A stretch of DNA of 64,000 nt. It comes from an uncultured Lysobacteraceae bacterium (GTDB lineage Bacteria > Pseudomonadota > Gammaproteobacteria > Xanthomonadales > Xanthomonadaceae). Every line of letters starts with the position of its first letter. Position 1 is the stretch's first letter. Below, piece after piece: positions 36,660 through 46,109 of the stretch. The DNA lies in the NCBI GenBank assembly GCA_936911875.1, contig CAKZGB010000020.1, positions 39,155-103,154 of the forward strand, in the 5' to 3' direction. The notes under the pieces were generated by a model. It had not been told where the DNA came from, ran no database searches, and saw only the letters and a list, made by a program, of their open reading frames with translations. The translations under genes were made by a program, and so were the position numbers.

Positions 36660-37428
36660 GATGGTCTCCCTGGGGCTGTTGGTTTAAAGGTGCCGGTGCC
36701 TCTGCAGGCGCCTGCTTCTTTGGCGTCGCTGTGTTCTCGCTTGGGCGATCCGGCTTGCGTGTCGCAGTTGCACCCTTCGCCGGGGCGTCGTGCACATGCG
36801 TTTTTCCATCCCCATGAACGTGGGTATTGGCAGCGGTCGCCCCCGTGGCGTGATCCGATTTGGATGTGGTATCGGATTGGTGGGAGTGGGTCTCGCCCCC
36901 ACCGTGGGAATGTCCCTCGCTGCTCTCCACCAGTGCAACATATTCCGCTTCGCTCAGGGACGGCAGACGCTGCAGAAATGCGACCATTCCCCAGATGTAC
37001 TCATCGTCCATGCTGCGGCCCCATGCCGGCATGCCACTGGCCTTGATACCGTGCTTGATCACCCAGAATTGGTGGGCCGGATTGGGCCGCAGCGACTTAA
37101 AGGATGGCGGAACTGGATATAGCCCTTTGCTGAGCTCCGTTGGCGCCATGCCTGGTGCCAAATGGCACGCCGTGCACATGGCCGCGTAGTTGCCAGCGCC
37201 CTGACGGATCTTCTCCGGGGCCGACAGATCAGGCACCTTGATCTCCGCGGCGTGGCGACGGATGGACTGCTCACGCATCGTCGTCAACATCGAGAGCACA
37301 GGTGCGGTGTGGGCGTCATCGGCGGCGACGTTGTAACTTCCCGACCACAGCAGCCCCCCGCCAACGCCAATGCCTGCCACCGACAACAGAGCAAGGAGCA
37401 GCGCGCTTCGCTTGAGAGTGATATTCAT
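36646..37428 (-). CDS. c-type cytochrome with His-rich tail
   Basis: 260 aa. N-terminal signal anchor (about 8-30); heme site CTACH (85-89) with axial methionine probably M133 in SGMPAWG. Residues 170-260 form a low-complexity His/Pro/Ala tail with repeated GHSHGGGETHSH and HVHGDGKTHVHD motifs, ending HHEGH; this tail should bind metal. Single-heme cytochromes occur in copper clusters and may take electrons from copper oxidation. Lies between copB and the DUF4440 gene. Confidence 0.85.
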   Translation of the reverse strand: MNITLKRSALLLALLSVAGIGVGGGLLWSGSYNVAADDAHTAPVLSMLTTMREQSIRRHAAEIKVPDLSAPEKIRQGAGNYAAMCTACHLAPGMAPTELSKGLYPVPPSFKSLRPNPAHQFWVIKHGIKASGMPAWGRSMDDEYIWGMVAFLQRLPSLSEAEYVALVESSEGHSHGGGETHSHQSDTTSKSDHATGATAANTHVHGDGKTHVHDAPAKGATATRKPDRPSENTATPKKQAPAEAPAPLNQQPQGDHHEGH

Positions 37429-37437
37429 CTTTCGCCC

Positions 37438-38433
37438 TCAGAACCAGATCCGCACGCCGGCGAGCACCTTGGTGTCGCCCGCGCCGTGCCCGGATGCGTG
37501 CCGATACCGAGCCGTGTCGCCGAACGCTCGATCGTGCTCGACACCGATGTAAGGTGCGAATTGTCGGGTGATCTCGTAGCGAAGCCGCATCCCTGCCTCA
37601 ATCGTGGACAATCCGGATCCTATGCTTATCGCGGGATCATCCTTGCCATAGGCGTTGCCTTCGAGACGCCACTGCAGGATCAGCCGGTTGGTGATGAGAC
37701 TGTCGTACTCCACGCCTGCCCGGAGGGCGGTACGCCCTTGTGGCCCTACGTAGGCCGTGGCGGACACCTCGAACTTGTAGGGCGCGAGTCCCTGAACGCC
37801 CACACCAACCCAGGTGCGACCCGGTCCTTCACCGAAGTCTTGGCGAACACCAGCGACCACGTCCCACCAGGCCCTTACGCCACGGCCATACAACAATTCA
37901 ACACTGGCGCGCTCGACAGTGCCCGATTGCGCGTGGCCATCGGTACGCCACCAGAATTTCTGTATGTCGCCGCCCACCCATCCGATGGCCTCCCATGCCT
38001 GCTCGCCCTTGCCACCCACTCGCGAAACTTCAAGGCGATCAATGAGCGAATAGTTCTGGATGCTGGTGCCGTGTTTGCGGTGCTCGTGGACCGGGGGAAA
38101 GGCCTCCTCACGATCGGCTGCCGTCAAGGCCGGAATGGGTTCACGTGGCACCGCGTTCGCTGGCAGGTCGCCGTCTGACTGGGGCTTGCCTTGCACTTGG
38201 CTGTGGTCCATCTTCGAATGGTCCATGTCTTGCATCTGGCTGTGGTCCATCTGCGAGTGGTCCGTGTTTGACTGCGAATTCTTGTACGCGGACGCCGGAG
38301 GCTCGCTCTTCTTGACCGTCTTGGCCGGCGGAGACGCTGGTTGCGTCATGCCATGCCCGACGTGCTGTGCGTGAACGGATGCACTCGCAAGTACAACGGA
38401 AATCACGGTTACCGACAGTTGTGCGGTCTTCAT
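37438..38433 (-). CDS. copB: copper resistance protein CopB (outer membrane)
   Basis: 331 aa from ATG 38433, coupled to copA by ATGA. Signal peptide 1-22, then a Met/His repeat zone (DHSQMDHSQM, DMDHSKMDHS; about 57-80) and the CopB domain ending with a C-terminal phenylalanine (LAGVRIWF), typical of outer-membrane barrels. CopB binds copper at the outer membrane. Length and layout match Xanthomonas/Pseudomonas CopB. Confidence 0.92.
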   Translation of the reverse strand: MKTAQLSVTVISVVLASASVHAQHVGHGMTQPASPPAKTVKKSEPPASAYKNSQSNTDHSQMDHSQMQDMDHSKMDHSQVQGKPQSDGDLPANAVPREPIPALTAADREEAFPPVHEHRKHGTSIQNYSLIDRLEVSRVGGKGEQAWEAIGWVGGDIQKFWWRTDGHAQSGTVERASVELLYGRGVRAWWDVVAGVRQDFGEGPGRTWVGVGVQGLAPYKFEVSATAYVGPQGRTALRAGVEYDSLITNRLILQWRLEGNAYGKDDPAISIGSGLSTIEAGMRLRYEITRQFAPYIGVEHDRAFGDTARYRHASGHGAGDTKVLAGVRIWF

Positions 38434-40208
38434 GCCCGGTCCTCCACGCGTACTTCGCGGAACATCCCGGCTTCCATGTGGAAGAAGAGATGGCAGTGAT
38501 AAGCCCATCGGCCGAGTGCGTCGGCACGGACCCTGTAACTCCGCTTGGTGCCTGGCGGCATGTCCACGGTGTGCTTGCGTAAATGGAAGGCGCCGTGCTC
38601 GTCCTCGAGATCGCTCCACATGCCGTGGAGATGGATCGGATGGTTCATCATCGTATCGTTGACCAGCACGATCCGAACACGCTCTCCGTAGGTCAACTTC
38701 AGCGGCTCAGCTTGGGCGAATTTGACCCCGTCGAATGCCCAGGCAAATTTCTCCATGTGCCCGGTCAGGTGCAGTTCGATGGTTCTTCCAGGTTCACGAC
38801 CATCCGGGTCAGGGAACGCACTTTTCAGGTCGGCATAGGTGGCAACTTTCCGACCGTTATCGCGCAAGCCAAGTCCAGGATCGGCCAGTCGCGGCTCGGG
38901 TGTCATGGTCTGCATGTCGACGAGCGGATTGTTCCTTTCGCTGGCAGGGTGCGCCTGCATCGTCGCGCCGCCGTGATTCATGCCTTGCATGTCGTGTCCG
39001 GCATGCGGGGTGGCCGCAGTGGTGGAAGTACCGGACATGACGCCGTGGCCCATATCGGCCATCGTGAGGAGTGGACGCGGGTCCAGGCTAGGCACTGGGG
39101 CACGCAAGCCTTCACGGATGGCCAGCGTCGCCGAAACCCAGCCAGTTCTTGCGTTGTCCTGTGCGAAGATCGTGTAAGCGTCTTGTCCGGACGGCTCCAC
39201 GATGACATCGAACGTTTCAGCCGCAGCCAGTCGAAGCTCGTCTACAGTGATCGGGTGCACGTACTGGCCATCCACAGCTACCACAGTCATCTTCAAGCCC
39301 GGGATGCGCAGGTCGAAGTACGTCATGGCCGAGCCGTTGATGAACCTCAATCGGATCTTTTCGCCCGGCTTGAAGAGTCCCGTCCAATTGCCCAGCGACG
39401 TCGTGCCGTTGATGAGATAGGTATAGGTATGCGCGTTGACGTCTGACAGATCCGTCGGCGACATCCGCATTTTCCCCCACGCCTTGCGATCTTCAATCGT
39501 GGTGGACAGGCCATGCTTGTCGGCGTCCCGGAAGAAGTCGCCAACCGTCCGCTGGTAGTAGTTGTCGTGGCTCGACATCTTCTTCAGGCGCGCAAACAAC
39601 TTCGCGGGGTCCATGTCCGTCCAGTCGGAGAGGAACACCACGTAGTCGCGGTCGTAGCGGAAGGGCTCCGGGGCAATGGGGTCAATGATCAAAGGCCCGT
39701 ACATCCCTCCTTGCTCCTGGAAGCCCGAATGGCTGTGGTACCAGTACGTACCGGCCTGCTTGACCTGGAATCGGTAGAGATAGCTCTCGCCCGGTCGGAT
39801 GCCGTCGAAACTCATGCCCGGCACACCATCCATGTTGGCCGGCAACAGAATGCCGTGCCAGTGGATCGACGTGTCTGGCCCATGGATGGATCCGCGCGGT
39901 AGGTCGTTACGCACGCGCAGTGTGACCGTCGTACCTTCCTTCCAGCGCAAGATGGGTGCAGGCAAGCTGCCGTTGACCGTGACTGCAGGGCGGGTCTTAC
40001 CGGTGTAGTTGACCAGCGTCTCGCCGACGCTCAGGTCGAAATCGGTTCCAGAAAGAACTTCCAGTTGACCGTCTGAGCGCAAAGCCCAGCTTGGCTTTGG
40101 CCAGAGGCCGAACGCGGCCACCGCACCTGCAGCGGCAAGACCCTGGACAAATCGGCGCCGCGACAGCAGCGAGACACTGCCGGGCAAGCCGGAACGAGTA
40201 GCAGACAT
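38430..40208 (-). CDS. copA: multicopper oxidase CopA
   Basis: 592 aa. Twin-arginine signal (SRRRFVQGLAAAG). Three cupredoxin domains with copper ligands HWHG (116-119), HSH (158-160), HPIHLHG (523-529) and the T1/T2/T3 cluster HCHLFFHMEAGM (571-582). A Met/His-rich loop (about 390-432) fits cuprous oxidase function. It oxidises Cu(I) in the periplasm and sequesters copper. Preceded by copL with a gap of 93 bases. Confidence 0.95.
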   Translation of the reverse strand: MSATRSGLPGSVSLLSRRRFVQGLAAAGAVAAFGLWPKPSWALRSDGQLEVLSGTDFDLSVGETLVNYTGKTRPAVTVNGSLPAPILRWKEGTTVTLRVRNDLPRGSIHGPDTSIHWHGILLPANMDGVPGMSFDGIRPGESYLYRFQVKQAGTYWYHSHSGFQEQGGMYGPLIIDPIAPEPFRYDRDYVVFLSDWTDMDPAKLFARLKKMSSHDNYYQRTVGDFFRDADKHGLSTTIEDRKAWGKMRMSPTDLSDVNAHTYTYLINGTTSLGNWTGLFKPGEKIRLRFINGSAMTYFDLRIPGLKMTVVAVDGQYVHPITVDELRLAAAETFDVIVEPSGQDAYTIFAQDNARTGWVSATLAIREGLRAPVPSLDPRPLLTMADMGHGVMSGTSTTAATPHAGHDMQGMNHGGATMQAHPASERNNPLVDMQTMTPEPRLADPGLGLRDNGRKVATYADLKSAFPDPDGREPGRTIELHLTGHMEKFAWAFDGVKFAQAEPLKLTYGERVRIVLVNDTMMNHPIHLHGMWSDLEDEHGAFHLRKHTVDMPPGTKRSYRVRADALGRWAYHCHLFFHMEAGMFREVRVEDRA

Positions 40209-40301
40209 GAGAACACTCCATAGGGCGAAGAGGCCGAAATAACGACGTTGACCCGCGTGTCAAGTGGGGACGTCAATGAGCGCCAATGGCGCTTGGGGCG
40301 C

Positions 40302-40697
40302 TTAGCAGATGGGAGGTCGGAGTCGCTCGCCGGGCGGCGGCGCAAGATGGCCTAATTCGAACTGGGTCGAGATATGAGTGGGCGCAATCGAGCCTGCAAA
40401 TTCTACCGAGTCGGAGGTCAGGGCTTGGGAATGTTGCAGGCAGAGGCACTGACAAGTACCAGAATCGCGGCAGCAGTCGTCGTCGCAATCGCCCTTTGTC
40501 TTGCCGTGGTGTCCAGCCAATTCTTGGAGGTGGTGCGATGTCACGCCCGAAAAATCGATGGACGTGCCCGATTGATGATGTTCAGAAGGGGCCACGGGTG
40601 ACTCTCCCGCATGCATCGACACCGACGCCATTGCGCCGCCGATGCCGTTCAGCACCAACGAGAGGGCGAGGAGCCAAGGGAGCAGTCTGCGCAGCAT
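40302..40697 (-). CDS. copL: CopL-family metal-binding regulatory protein
   Basis: 131 aa. Signal-like N-terminus MLRRLLPWLLALSLVLNG, then a His-rich part and the cysteine cluster DCDDDCCRDSGTCQCLCLQH (about 81-100). In Xanthomonas, CopL lies directly upstream of copAB and is required for copper-induced expression; the same order here supports the name. How such a protein regulates is not settled. Confidence 0.85.
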   Translation of the reverse strand: MLRRLLPWLLALSLVLNGIGGAMASVSMHAGESPVAPSEHHQSGTSIDFSGVTSHHLQELAGHHGKTKGDCDDDCCRDSGTCQCLCLQHSQALTSDSVEFAGSIAPTHISTQFELGHLAPPPGERLRPPIC

Positions 40698-40698
40698 T

Positions 40699-40733
40699 GA
40701 AAGACACTAGCACCTAGTCTTTCACATTGTAAA
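40699..40733 (-). promoter_or_regulatory. putative copper-inducible promoter of copLAB
   Basis: Immediately upstream of the copL ATG is an inverted repeat GAAAGAC (minus strand 40723-40717) / GTCTTTC (40705-40699), with an inner ACTAG/CTAGT dyad. A -35-like TTTACA lies at 40728-40733 with a candidate -10 CTAGTG 17 bases on. The dyad sits where a regulator or leader hairpin would act; which protein binds is unknown. Confidence 0.5.
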
Positions 40734-40739
40734 GGGGCA

Positions 40740-40931
40740 GGACTTACCGGCCATTCAGTGTTGAACCTTAGCCCGCCTCGGAGAAAAGCGAATGGGCAGT
40801 GGTGCCAAAGTCCTTGACCTGTTCCAACTGGTGGCAAGCGCCGGTCCAACAAACGTGGCAGCGCTCGGAAGAACAAGCGGAGGGGTCGAAAACGCTCGCG
40901 AAAGCGGCGCATGAGGGGATAAATGACAATT
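40740..40931. other. non-coding stretch between copL promoter and small ORF
   Basis: No supported gene: the open frames here have neither start signals nor recognisable composition. Probably island backbone remains. Confidence 0.5.
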
Positions 40932-41210
40932 CTACTTTCGTGAGAAGTAGAACGTGAACGCAACACCTTGACGTTTGGTGGGCAGGCTCGTCTCATGGGC
41001 CTCTTTGGCAGGCGTCGGTTCCAGCACCTCAGCGAGATCGGTCCAAGGCAACTGCCACACTCCATCGATCTTGCGTGCGCCAGCGCCATAGACACCTGTC
41101 CTCATGTGTCCCGAAAGCGGTCCGTGATGCGTTCCGTGATGCGTGTTAGTGACCCGTCCACGAAGCAGCAGGGCAACTTCATCGGCACGTAGAGAAAAGC
41201 GCCCTGGCAA
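40932..41210 (-). CDS. small putative DNA-binding protein (excisionase-like), possibly 5'-damaged
   Basis: 92 aa from a TTG at 41210. The same frame is open 18 bases further back (SFAELRKT...) to a TAA, so the original ATG appears lost. FSLRADEVALLLRGR reads like a helix-turn-helix and GARKIDGVWQLPWTDLAEVL like the wing of excisionase or AlpA-type proteins. Located next to an island end, as recombination directionality factors often are. Function is inferred and homology uncertain. Confidence 0.4.
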   Translation of the reverse strand: MPGRFSLRADEVALLLRGRVTNTHHGTHHGPLSGHMRTGVYGAGARKIDGVWQLPWTDLAEVLEPTPAKEAHETSLPTKRQGVAFTFYFSRK

Positions 41211-41261
41211 GGTCTTACGAAGCTCGGCGAAACTTTATGCGCTCATCGTTTCATTCAGTTA

Positions 41262-41277
41262 CTGGGACAAATCTGGG
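41262..41277 (+). repeat. 16-bp direct repeat inside right island end
   Basis: Same 16-mer as 30765-30780, and here followed by ACAAAA so that TGGGACAAA occurs nearly twice in tandem. Possible integrase arm-type site. Confidence 0.6.
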
Positions 41278-41409
41278 ACAAAACGGAGGGGAAATAAGTG
41301 CATATTAGGGCGTTCTTGCCCGGATGTACCGGCGCATGAAACGAAGACGTATCTTATAAATCAATGAGTTAGAGGATTTTCCCCGCTCCTCAAAAGTGAG
41401 ATTCTTCCG

Positions 41410-41448
<39 letters not shown>

Positions 41449-41564
41449 ATTTAACTCTCAAGTTTAACAAATCTCGTATGCAGCCACGTTGCAGCGAAGG
41501 CCATTCCAACACGTCACTACAACCGCACTAGACGCTCATCACGGCACGACTGAAGAAAAGCGTG

Positions 41565-41727
41565 TACAATAGACGGTTATCGCGCTGAGCCAGCACTCGC
41601 TGGTCCCGTTTCTACTGTTCAGTAGCTTGATTGTTTCCGATTCAGCGCCCCTCGAGCCTTTTGTTTGATTTCACCACCGCCATCCCGGTTGTGGTGATGG
41701 GCTCAACACGCTAAATGGAGATCTATC
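41565..41727 (+). promoter_or_regulatory. rhlE promoter and long structured leader
   Basis: TACAAT at 41565-41570 is a good -10. Transcription from about 41577 gives a 150-base leader with two hairpins: CCAGC (41590-41594)/GCTGG (41599-41603) and CACCAC (41672-41677)/GTGGTG (41691-41696). Long leaders are usual for cold-shock-controlled DEAD-box helicase genes. The -35 is weak. Confidence 0.5.
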
Positions 41728-43059
<1,332 letters not shown>

Positions 43060-43069
43060 TTTCCGCCTC

Positions 43070-44680
43070 TTACATCCGGAAGACGCCAAAGTCCGTCTTA
43101 GGCGGAATCGGCGCATTCATCGCAGCAGCCAAGCCTAGGCCGAGCACACGACGTGTATCGGCCGGGTCGATGATGCCATCGTCCCACAAGCGCGCAGAGG
43201 CGTAATAGGGGTTGCCCTGGTCCTCGTACTGCGCACGGACCGGGGCCTTGAATGCTTCCTCGTCCTCCGACGACCATGTGCCGCCGCTAGCCTCGATGGC
43301 ATCACGCTTGACGGTAGCGAGCACGGACGATGCCTGTTCGCCACCCATGACCGAGATGCGTGCATTGGGCCACATCCACAGGAAGCGGCCGCCGTACGCA
43401 CGTCCGCACATGGCGTAGTTGCCCGCACCGAACGAGCCGCCAATCACCACGGTGAACTTGGGTACGACCGAGCACGCCACCGCGGTCACCATCTTGGCGC
43501 CATCTTTGGCGATACCGGCGTTCTCGTATTTGCGTCCGACCATAAAGCCCGTGATGTTCTGCAGGAACACCAGCGGAATTCCGCGCTGATTGCACAGCTC
43601 GATAAAGTGCGCACCCTTGAGTGCACTCTCACCAAACAGAATGCCGTTATTGGCGATGATGCCCACCGGATAGCCATGGATATGCGCAAAACCGGTGATC
43701 AGCGTCTTGCCGTAGCGCGCCTTAAACTCCTGAAACTCCGAACCGTCGACGATGCGGGCAATCACTTCGCGCGCGTCAAACGGCTTGCGCGTGTCCTTGG
43801 GCACAATGCCGTACAGTTCCTCGGCGGGGTACAACGGTTCGACCGATTCGCGTTGAACGACCGGCACCTGCCGTTGACGGTTAAAGGTAGCAACCACATC
43901 ACGCGCGATCTGCAGCGCATGGTGATCATCCTGTGCGAAGTGATCGGCGACACCTGACACGGACGCGTGCACGTCAGCGCCACCTAAATCCTCGGCATTA
44001 ACGACTTCACCGGTTGCGGCCTTCACCAGCGGCGGACCGCCCAAAAAGATCGTGCCTTGTTCTTTCACGATAATGGACTCATCGCACATGGCCGGCACAT
44101 ACGCGCCACCCGCGGTCGACGAACCCATCACCACGGCAACCTGCGGAATGTTCTGCGCGGACAGTCGTGCCTGGTTGTAAAAGATACGGCCGAAATGTTC
44201 GCGGTCGGGAAACACTTCGTCCTGCAACGGCAAAAACGCACCGCCGGAGTCGACGAGATAAATGCAGGGCAGGCGATTCTCTTCGGCAATGGCTTGGGCG
44301 CGCAGATGCTTTTTCACCGTCATGGGGAAGTACGTTCCGCCCTTGACCGTGGCATCGTTGGCGACAATCATGACCTCGATCCCGTTGACGCGACCGATTC
44401 CGGTCACCACGCCGGCGCCGGGAGCCGCACCCTCGTACATGCCCTCGGCTGCGAGCGGCGCGATCTCGAGAAACGGCGAGCCCGGATCGAGCAGGGCATT
44501 GATGCGATCGCGCACCAGCAGCTTGCCGCGCTCGGTGTGTTTGGCACGTGCCTTGTCACCGCCACCCAATGCAACGCGTGCCATGCGCTCCCGCAGTTCC
44601 GTCACCAGTCCGCGATGGTAGTCCGAGTTTTCGGCAAAGTCGGCGCCGCGGAGATCAAGTGACGAATGCAGTACGGGCAT
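43070..44680 (-). CDS. mccB: methylcrotonoyl-CoA carboxylase, carboxyltransferase (beta) subunit
   Basis: 536 aa. Carboxyltransferase features: an N-terminal AHLERGKLLVRDRI-like segment (KHTERGKLLVRDRINALLD), DSGGAFLPLQDEVFPD, and GGSFGAGNYAMCGRAYGGRFL with MGGEQASSVLATV. The pattern is MCC-beta (LiuB) rather than propionyl-CoA carboxylase. With a biotin-carrying alpha subunit it carboxylates 3-methylcrotonyl-CoA in leucine breakdown. The alpha subunit is not in the window; isovaleryl-CoA dehydrogenase, the preceding enzyme, lies 6 kb away. Confidence 0.9.
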   Translation of the reverse strand: MPVLHSSLDLRGADFAENSDYHRGLVTELRERMARVALGGGDKARAKHTERGKLLVRDRINALLDPGSPFLEIAPLAAEGMYEGAAPGAGVVTGIGRVNGIEVMIVANDATVKGGTYFPMTVKKHLRAQAIAEENRLPCIYLVDSGGAFLPLQDEVFPDREHFGRIFYNQARLSAQNIPQVAVVMGSSTAGGAYVPAMCDESIIVKEQGTIFLGGPPLVKAATGEVVNAEDLGGADVHASVSGVADHFAQDDHHALQIARDVVATFNRQRQVPVVQRESVEPLYPAEELYGIVPKDTRKPFDAREVIARIVDGSEFQEFKARYGKTLITGFAHIHGYPVGIIANNGILFGESALKGAHFIELCNQRGIPLVFLQNITGFMVGRKYENAGIAKDGAKMVTAVACSVVPKFTVVIGGSFGAGNYAMCGRAYGGRFLWMWPNARISVMGGEQASSVLATVKRDAIEASGGTWSSEDEEAFKAPVRAQYEDQGNPYYASARLWDDGIIDPADTRRVLGLGLAAAMNAPIPPKTDFGVFRM

Positions 44681-44730
44681 GAGGGGATGGCCGATGATTA
44701 AAAAAGTGCCTTAAAAATAGCACAAAACAG

Positions 44731-44760
44731 AAAAACCCGCCCCCTGAGGGACGGGTTTTT
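44731..44760 (-). terminator. terminator of the first alanine-rich lipoprotein gene
   Basis: AAAAACCCG...CGGGTTTTT stem with an inner CCC/GGG and CTGA loop; on the minus strand the T-run follows the stem directly after the gene at 44782-45096. It may also work on the plus strand. Confidence 0.9.
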
Positions 44761-44781
44761 AAGTTTGCAGCAGCGCGAAGA

Positions 44782-45096
44782 TTACTTCTTGGCTTCGGCT
44801 TCGACTTCAGCAGCAGCTTCTTGCGTAGCTTGAGCGGCGTCAGCGGTTGCGTCCTTAGCGGCAGCAGTTACATCGGCAGCAGCTTCCTTGGTGGCAGCAG
44901 CGGCTTGGTCAGCGGCAGCAGCCGTAGTAGCAGCGGCGTCAGCAACGTTGTTTTCGATCACTTCGCCGGTAGCTTGGGCGGCGTCAGCGATTTCGGACTT
45001 GGCAGCTTCTTCAGTTGCTTGGGTTTCAGCCGACTTGTTGCAGGCGGTCAGGGCAACGGCAACGGTCAGTGCAGCGGCGATCAGTTTGAAGTTCAT
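44782..45096 (-). CDS. alanine-rich small lipoprotein 1 (Lpp/OprI-like)
   Basis: 104 aa from ATG 45096 (AAGGACG upstream). Lipoprotein signal with lipobox LTAC (C19). The mature part is an Ala-rich helix with regularly spaced acidic and Lys residues (AADQAAAATKEAAADVTAAA) and ends EAKK. The terminal lysine recalls Braun lipoprotein and OprI, whose C-terminal Lys is joined to peptidoglycan. Member of a three-gene tandem family. There is little room for its own promoter, so read-through from gene 2 is likely. The longer upstream frame is not coding. Confidence 0.8.
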   Translation of the reverse strand: MNFKLIAAALTVAVALTACNKSAETQATEEAAKSEIADAAQATGEVIENNVADAAATTAAAADQAAAATKEAAADVTAAAKDATADAAQATQEAAAEVEAEAKK

Positions 45097-45125
45097 GAGA
45101 ACGTCCTTGGAATTAAGAGAAAAAA

Positions 45126-45152
45126 GCCCTGAAGTGCAGAACACAACAGGGC
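45126..45152 (-). terminator. attenuating terminator between lipoprotein genes 2 and 1
   Basis: GCCCTG (45126-45131)/CAGGGC (45147-45152) with an inner GTG/CAC stem; on the minus strand it is followed by TTTTTT. It sits in the 64-base gap, so it may set the ratio of gene 2 to gene 1. Confidence 0.75.
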
Positions 45153-45160
45153 CGAGGAAA

Positions 45161-45499
45161 TTACTTCTTGGCTTCTTCAGCGGCCTTGTCGGCAGCAGCG
45201 GCAGCGTCAGCAGCCGAATCGGCAGCGGCATCAGCAGCGGCATCAGCAGCACCTGCAGCGGCGTTAGCAGCATCGGTGGTGGCAGCAGCAGCGGCGTCAA
45301 CGGTAGCGGCAGCAACGTCACCGGCAGCGTCAGCGGCGTTGGTGGCCGAGTCGGTAGCGGCAGCAGCAGCGTCGGTTGCGGCCGAAGCAGCGGCAGCAGC
45401 CGAGTCAGCCGCGTTAGCAGCGGATTCTTCAGCGTTGTTGGAGCAGGCGGCCAGAGCCAGAGCGGCGGCCAGAGCGGCGATAGCAAGCTTTGCGTTCAT
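45161..45499 (-). CDS. alanine-rich small lipoprotein 2 (Lpp/OprI-like)
   Basis: 112 aa from ATG 45499. Lipobox LAAC (C19), mature sequence more than half alanine with Asp about every third to fourth residue (DAAADAAADSAADAAAAAD) and C-terminus EEAKK. No aromatic residue or cysteine occurs after the lipid cysteine. Likely outer-membrane-anchored helical lipoprotein, possibly murein-linked through the final Lys. The 60-residue N-terminal extension open in the same frame lacks a start site and is not coding. Confidence 0.8.
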   Translation of the reverse strand: MNAKLAIAALAAALALAACSNNAEESAANAADSAAAAASAATDAAAAATDSATNAADAAGDVAAATVDAAAAATTDAANAAAGAADAAADAAADSAADAAAAADKAAEEAKK

Positions 45500-45633
45500 G
45501 AGTTTGGATTCTCTAGAAAAAATTACGAAGAAAAAACAATTAGAAAGCCAGTCGCGCTTGGTGGTCCCCATTAACTCCTGGTCGGACCAATTTATCACGC
45601 CGTCTGAACATTTTGTGCATTTGCGAATAAAAA

Positions 45634-45657
45634 AGACCACCGCCGAAGCGGTGGTCT
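45634..45657 (-). terminator. terminator of alanine-rich lipoprotein gene 3
   Basis: Perfect 10-bp stem AGACCACCGC (45634-45643)/GCGGTGGTCT (45648-45657), loop CGAA; on the minus strand the stem is followed by TTTTTTATT. Confidence 0.92.
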
Positions 45658-45711
45658 CTATGGCTCGATATAAAACCAAGCCGAAGTGATTAGAGGGCCA
45701 ATGCCCGCTGA

Positions 45712-46056
45712 TTACTTCTTGGCAGCTTCTTCAGCAGCGTCCTTGGCTTGTTCAGCCGATTCAGCAGCTTGGTCAGCAGCGTCGGCAGCAGCGTCAGCAG
45801 CGCCAGCGGTCGGAGCGGCAGCAGCGTCGGTAGCCGAAGTTGCAGCGGCGTCAGCGGCTTGAGCAGCGGCGTCAGCGGCTTGAGCAGCAGCGTCAGCACC
45901 GGCAGCGCCGGTAGCAGCAGCGGCGTCAGCAGCGGTCGAAGCTTCAGCAGCAGCGGCCGAAGCGTCAGCAGCGGCGTCGTTGGCTTGTTCTTGGTTCGAG
46001 CAAGCGGCCAGGGCCAAACCCAGGGCCATAGCCAGCAGAGCCTTGTTCAAAGTCAT
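45712..46056 (-). CDS. alanine-rich small lipoprotein 3 (Lpp/OprI-like)
   Basis: 114 aa from ATG 46056, preceded by GAGGAA. Lipobox LAAC (C19 or so), Ala-rich helix containing a repeated AAAQAADAAAQAADAAA segment, C-terminus EEAAKK. Own promoter upstream and strong terminator downstream make it monocistronic. Paralogue of the next two genes; the three differ in length and charge spacing. Confidence 0.82.
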   Translation of the reverse strand: MTLNKALLAMALGLALAACSNQEQANDAAADASAAAAEASTAADAAAATGAAGADAAAQAADAAAQAADAAATSATDAAAAPTAGAADAAADAADQAAESAEQAKDAAEEAAKK

Positions 46057-46109
46057 TGTGTTTTCCTCGTCAAATACAAAAAAGACACGCACAATTGCGT
46101 ACCGTTGTT

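Noticed and set aside
36646..38433. His/Met repeats in the copper genes considered as CRISPR-like or satellite DNA
   Set aside because: The repeats are codon-level (DHSKM, HSHG) inside well-supported proteins and are not regularly spaced DNA repeats.
40649..41095. 148-aa minus-strand frame near copL
   Set aside because: Arg/Cys/Pro-rich with no domain, and overlaps copL and its promoter in another frame.
44782..45486. N-terminal Leu/Pro-rich extension of lipoprotein 1
   Set aside because: The first 130 codons read through lipoprotein 2 in another frame; the true start is the ATG at 45096 with a lipoprotein signal.
44888..45574. Ser/Gly-rich 228-aa frame opposite the alanine-rich lipoproteins
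   Set aside because: Reverse reading of GCN-rich codons gives Ser/Gly/Val runs; no start site or signal, whereas the minus-strand genes have lipoboxes, ribosome sites and terminators.
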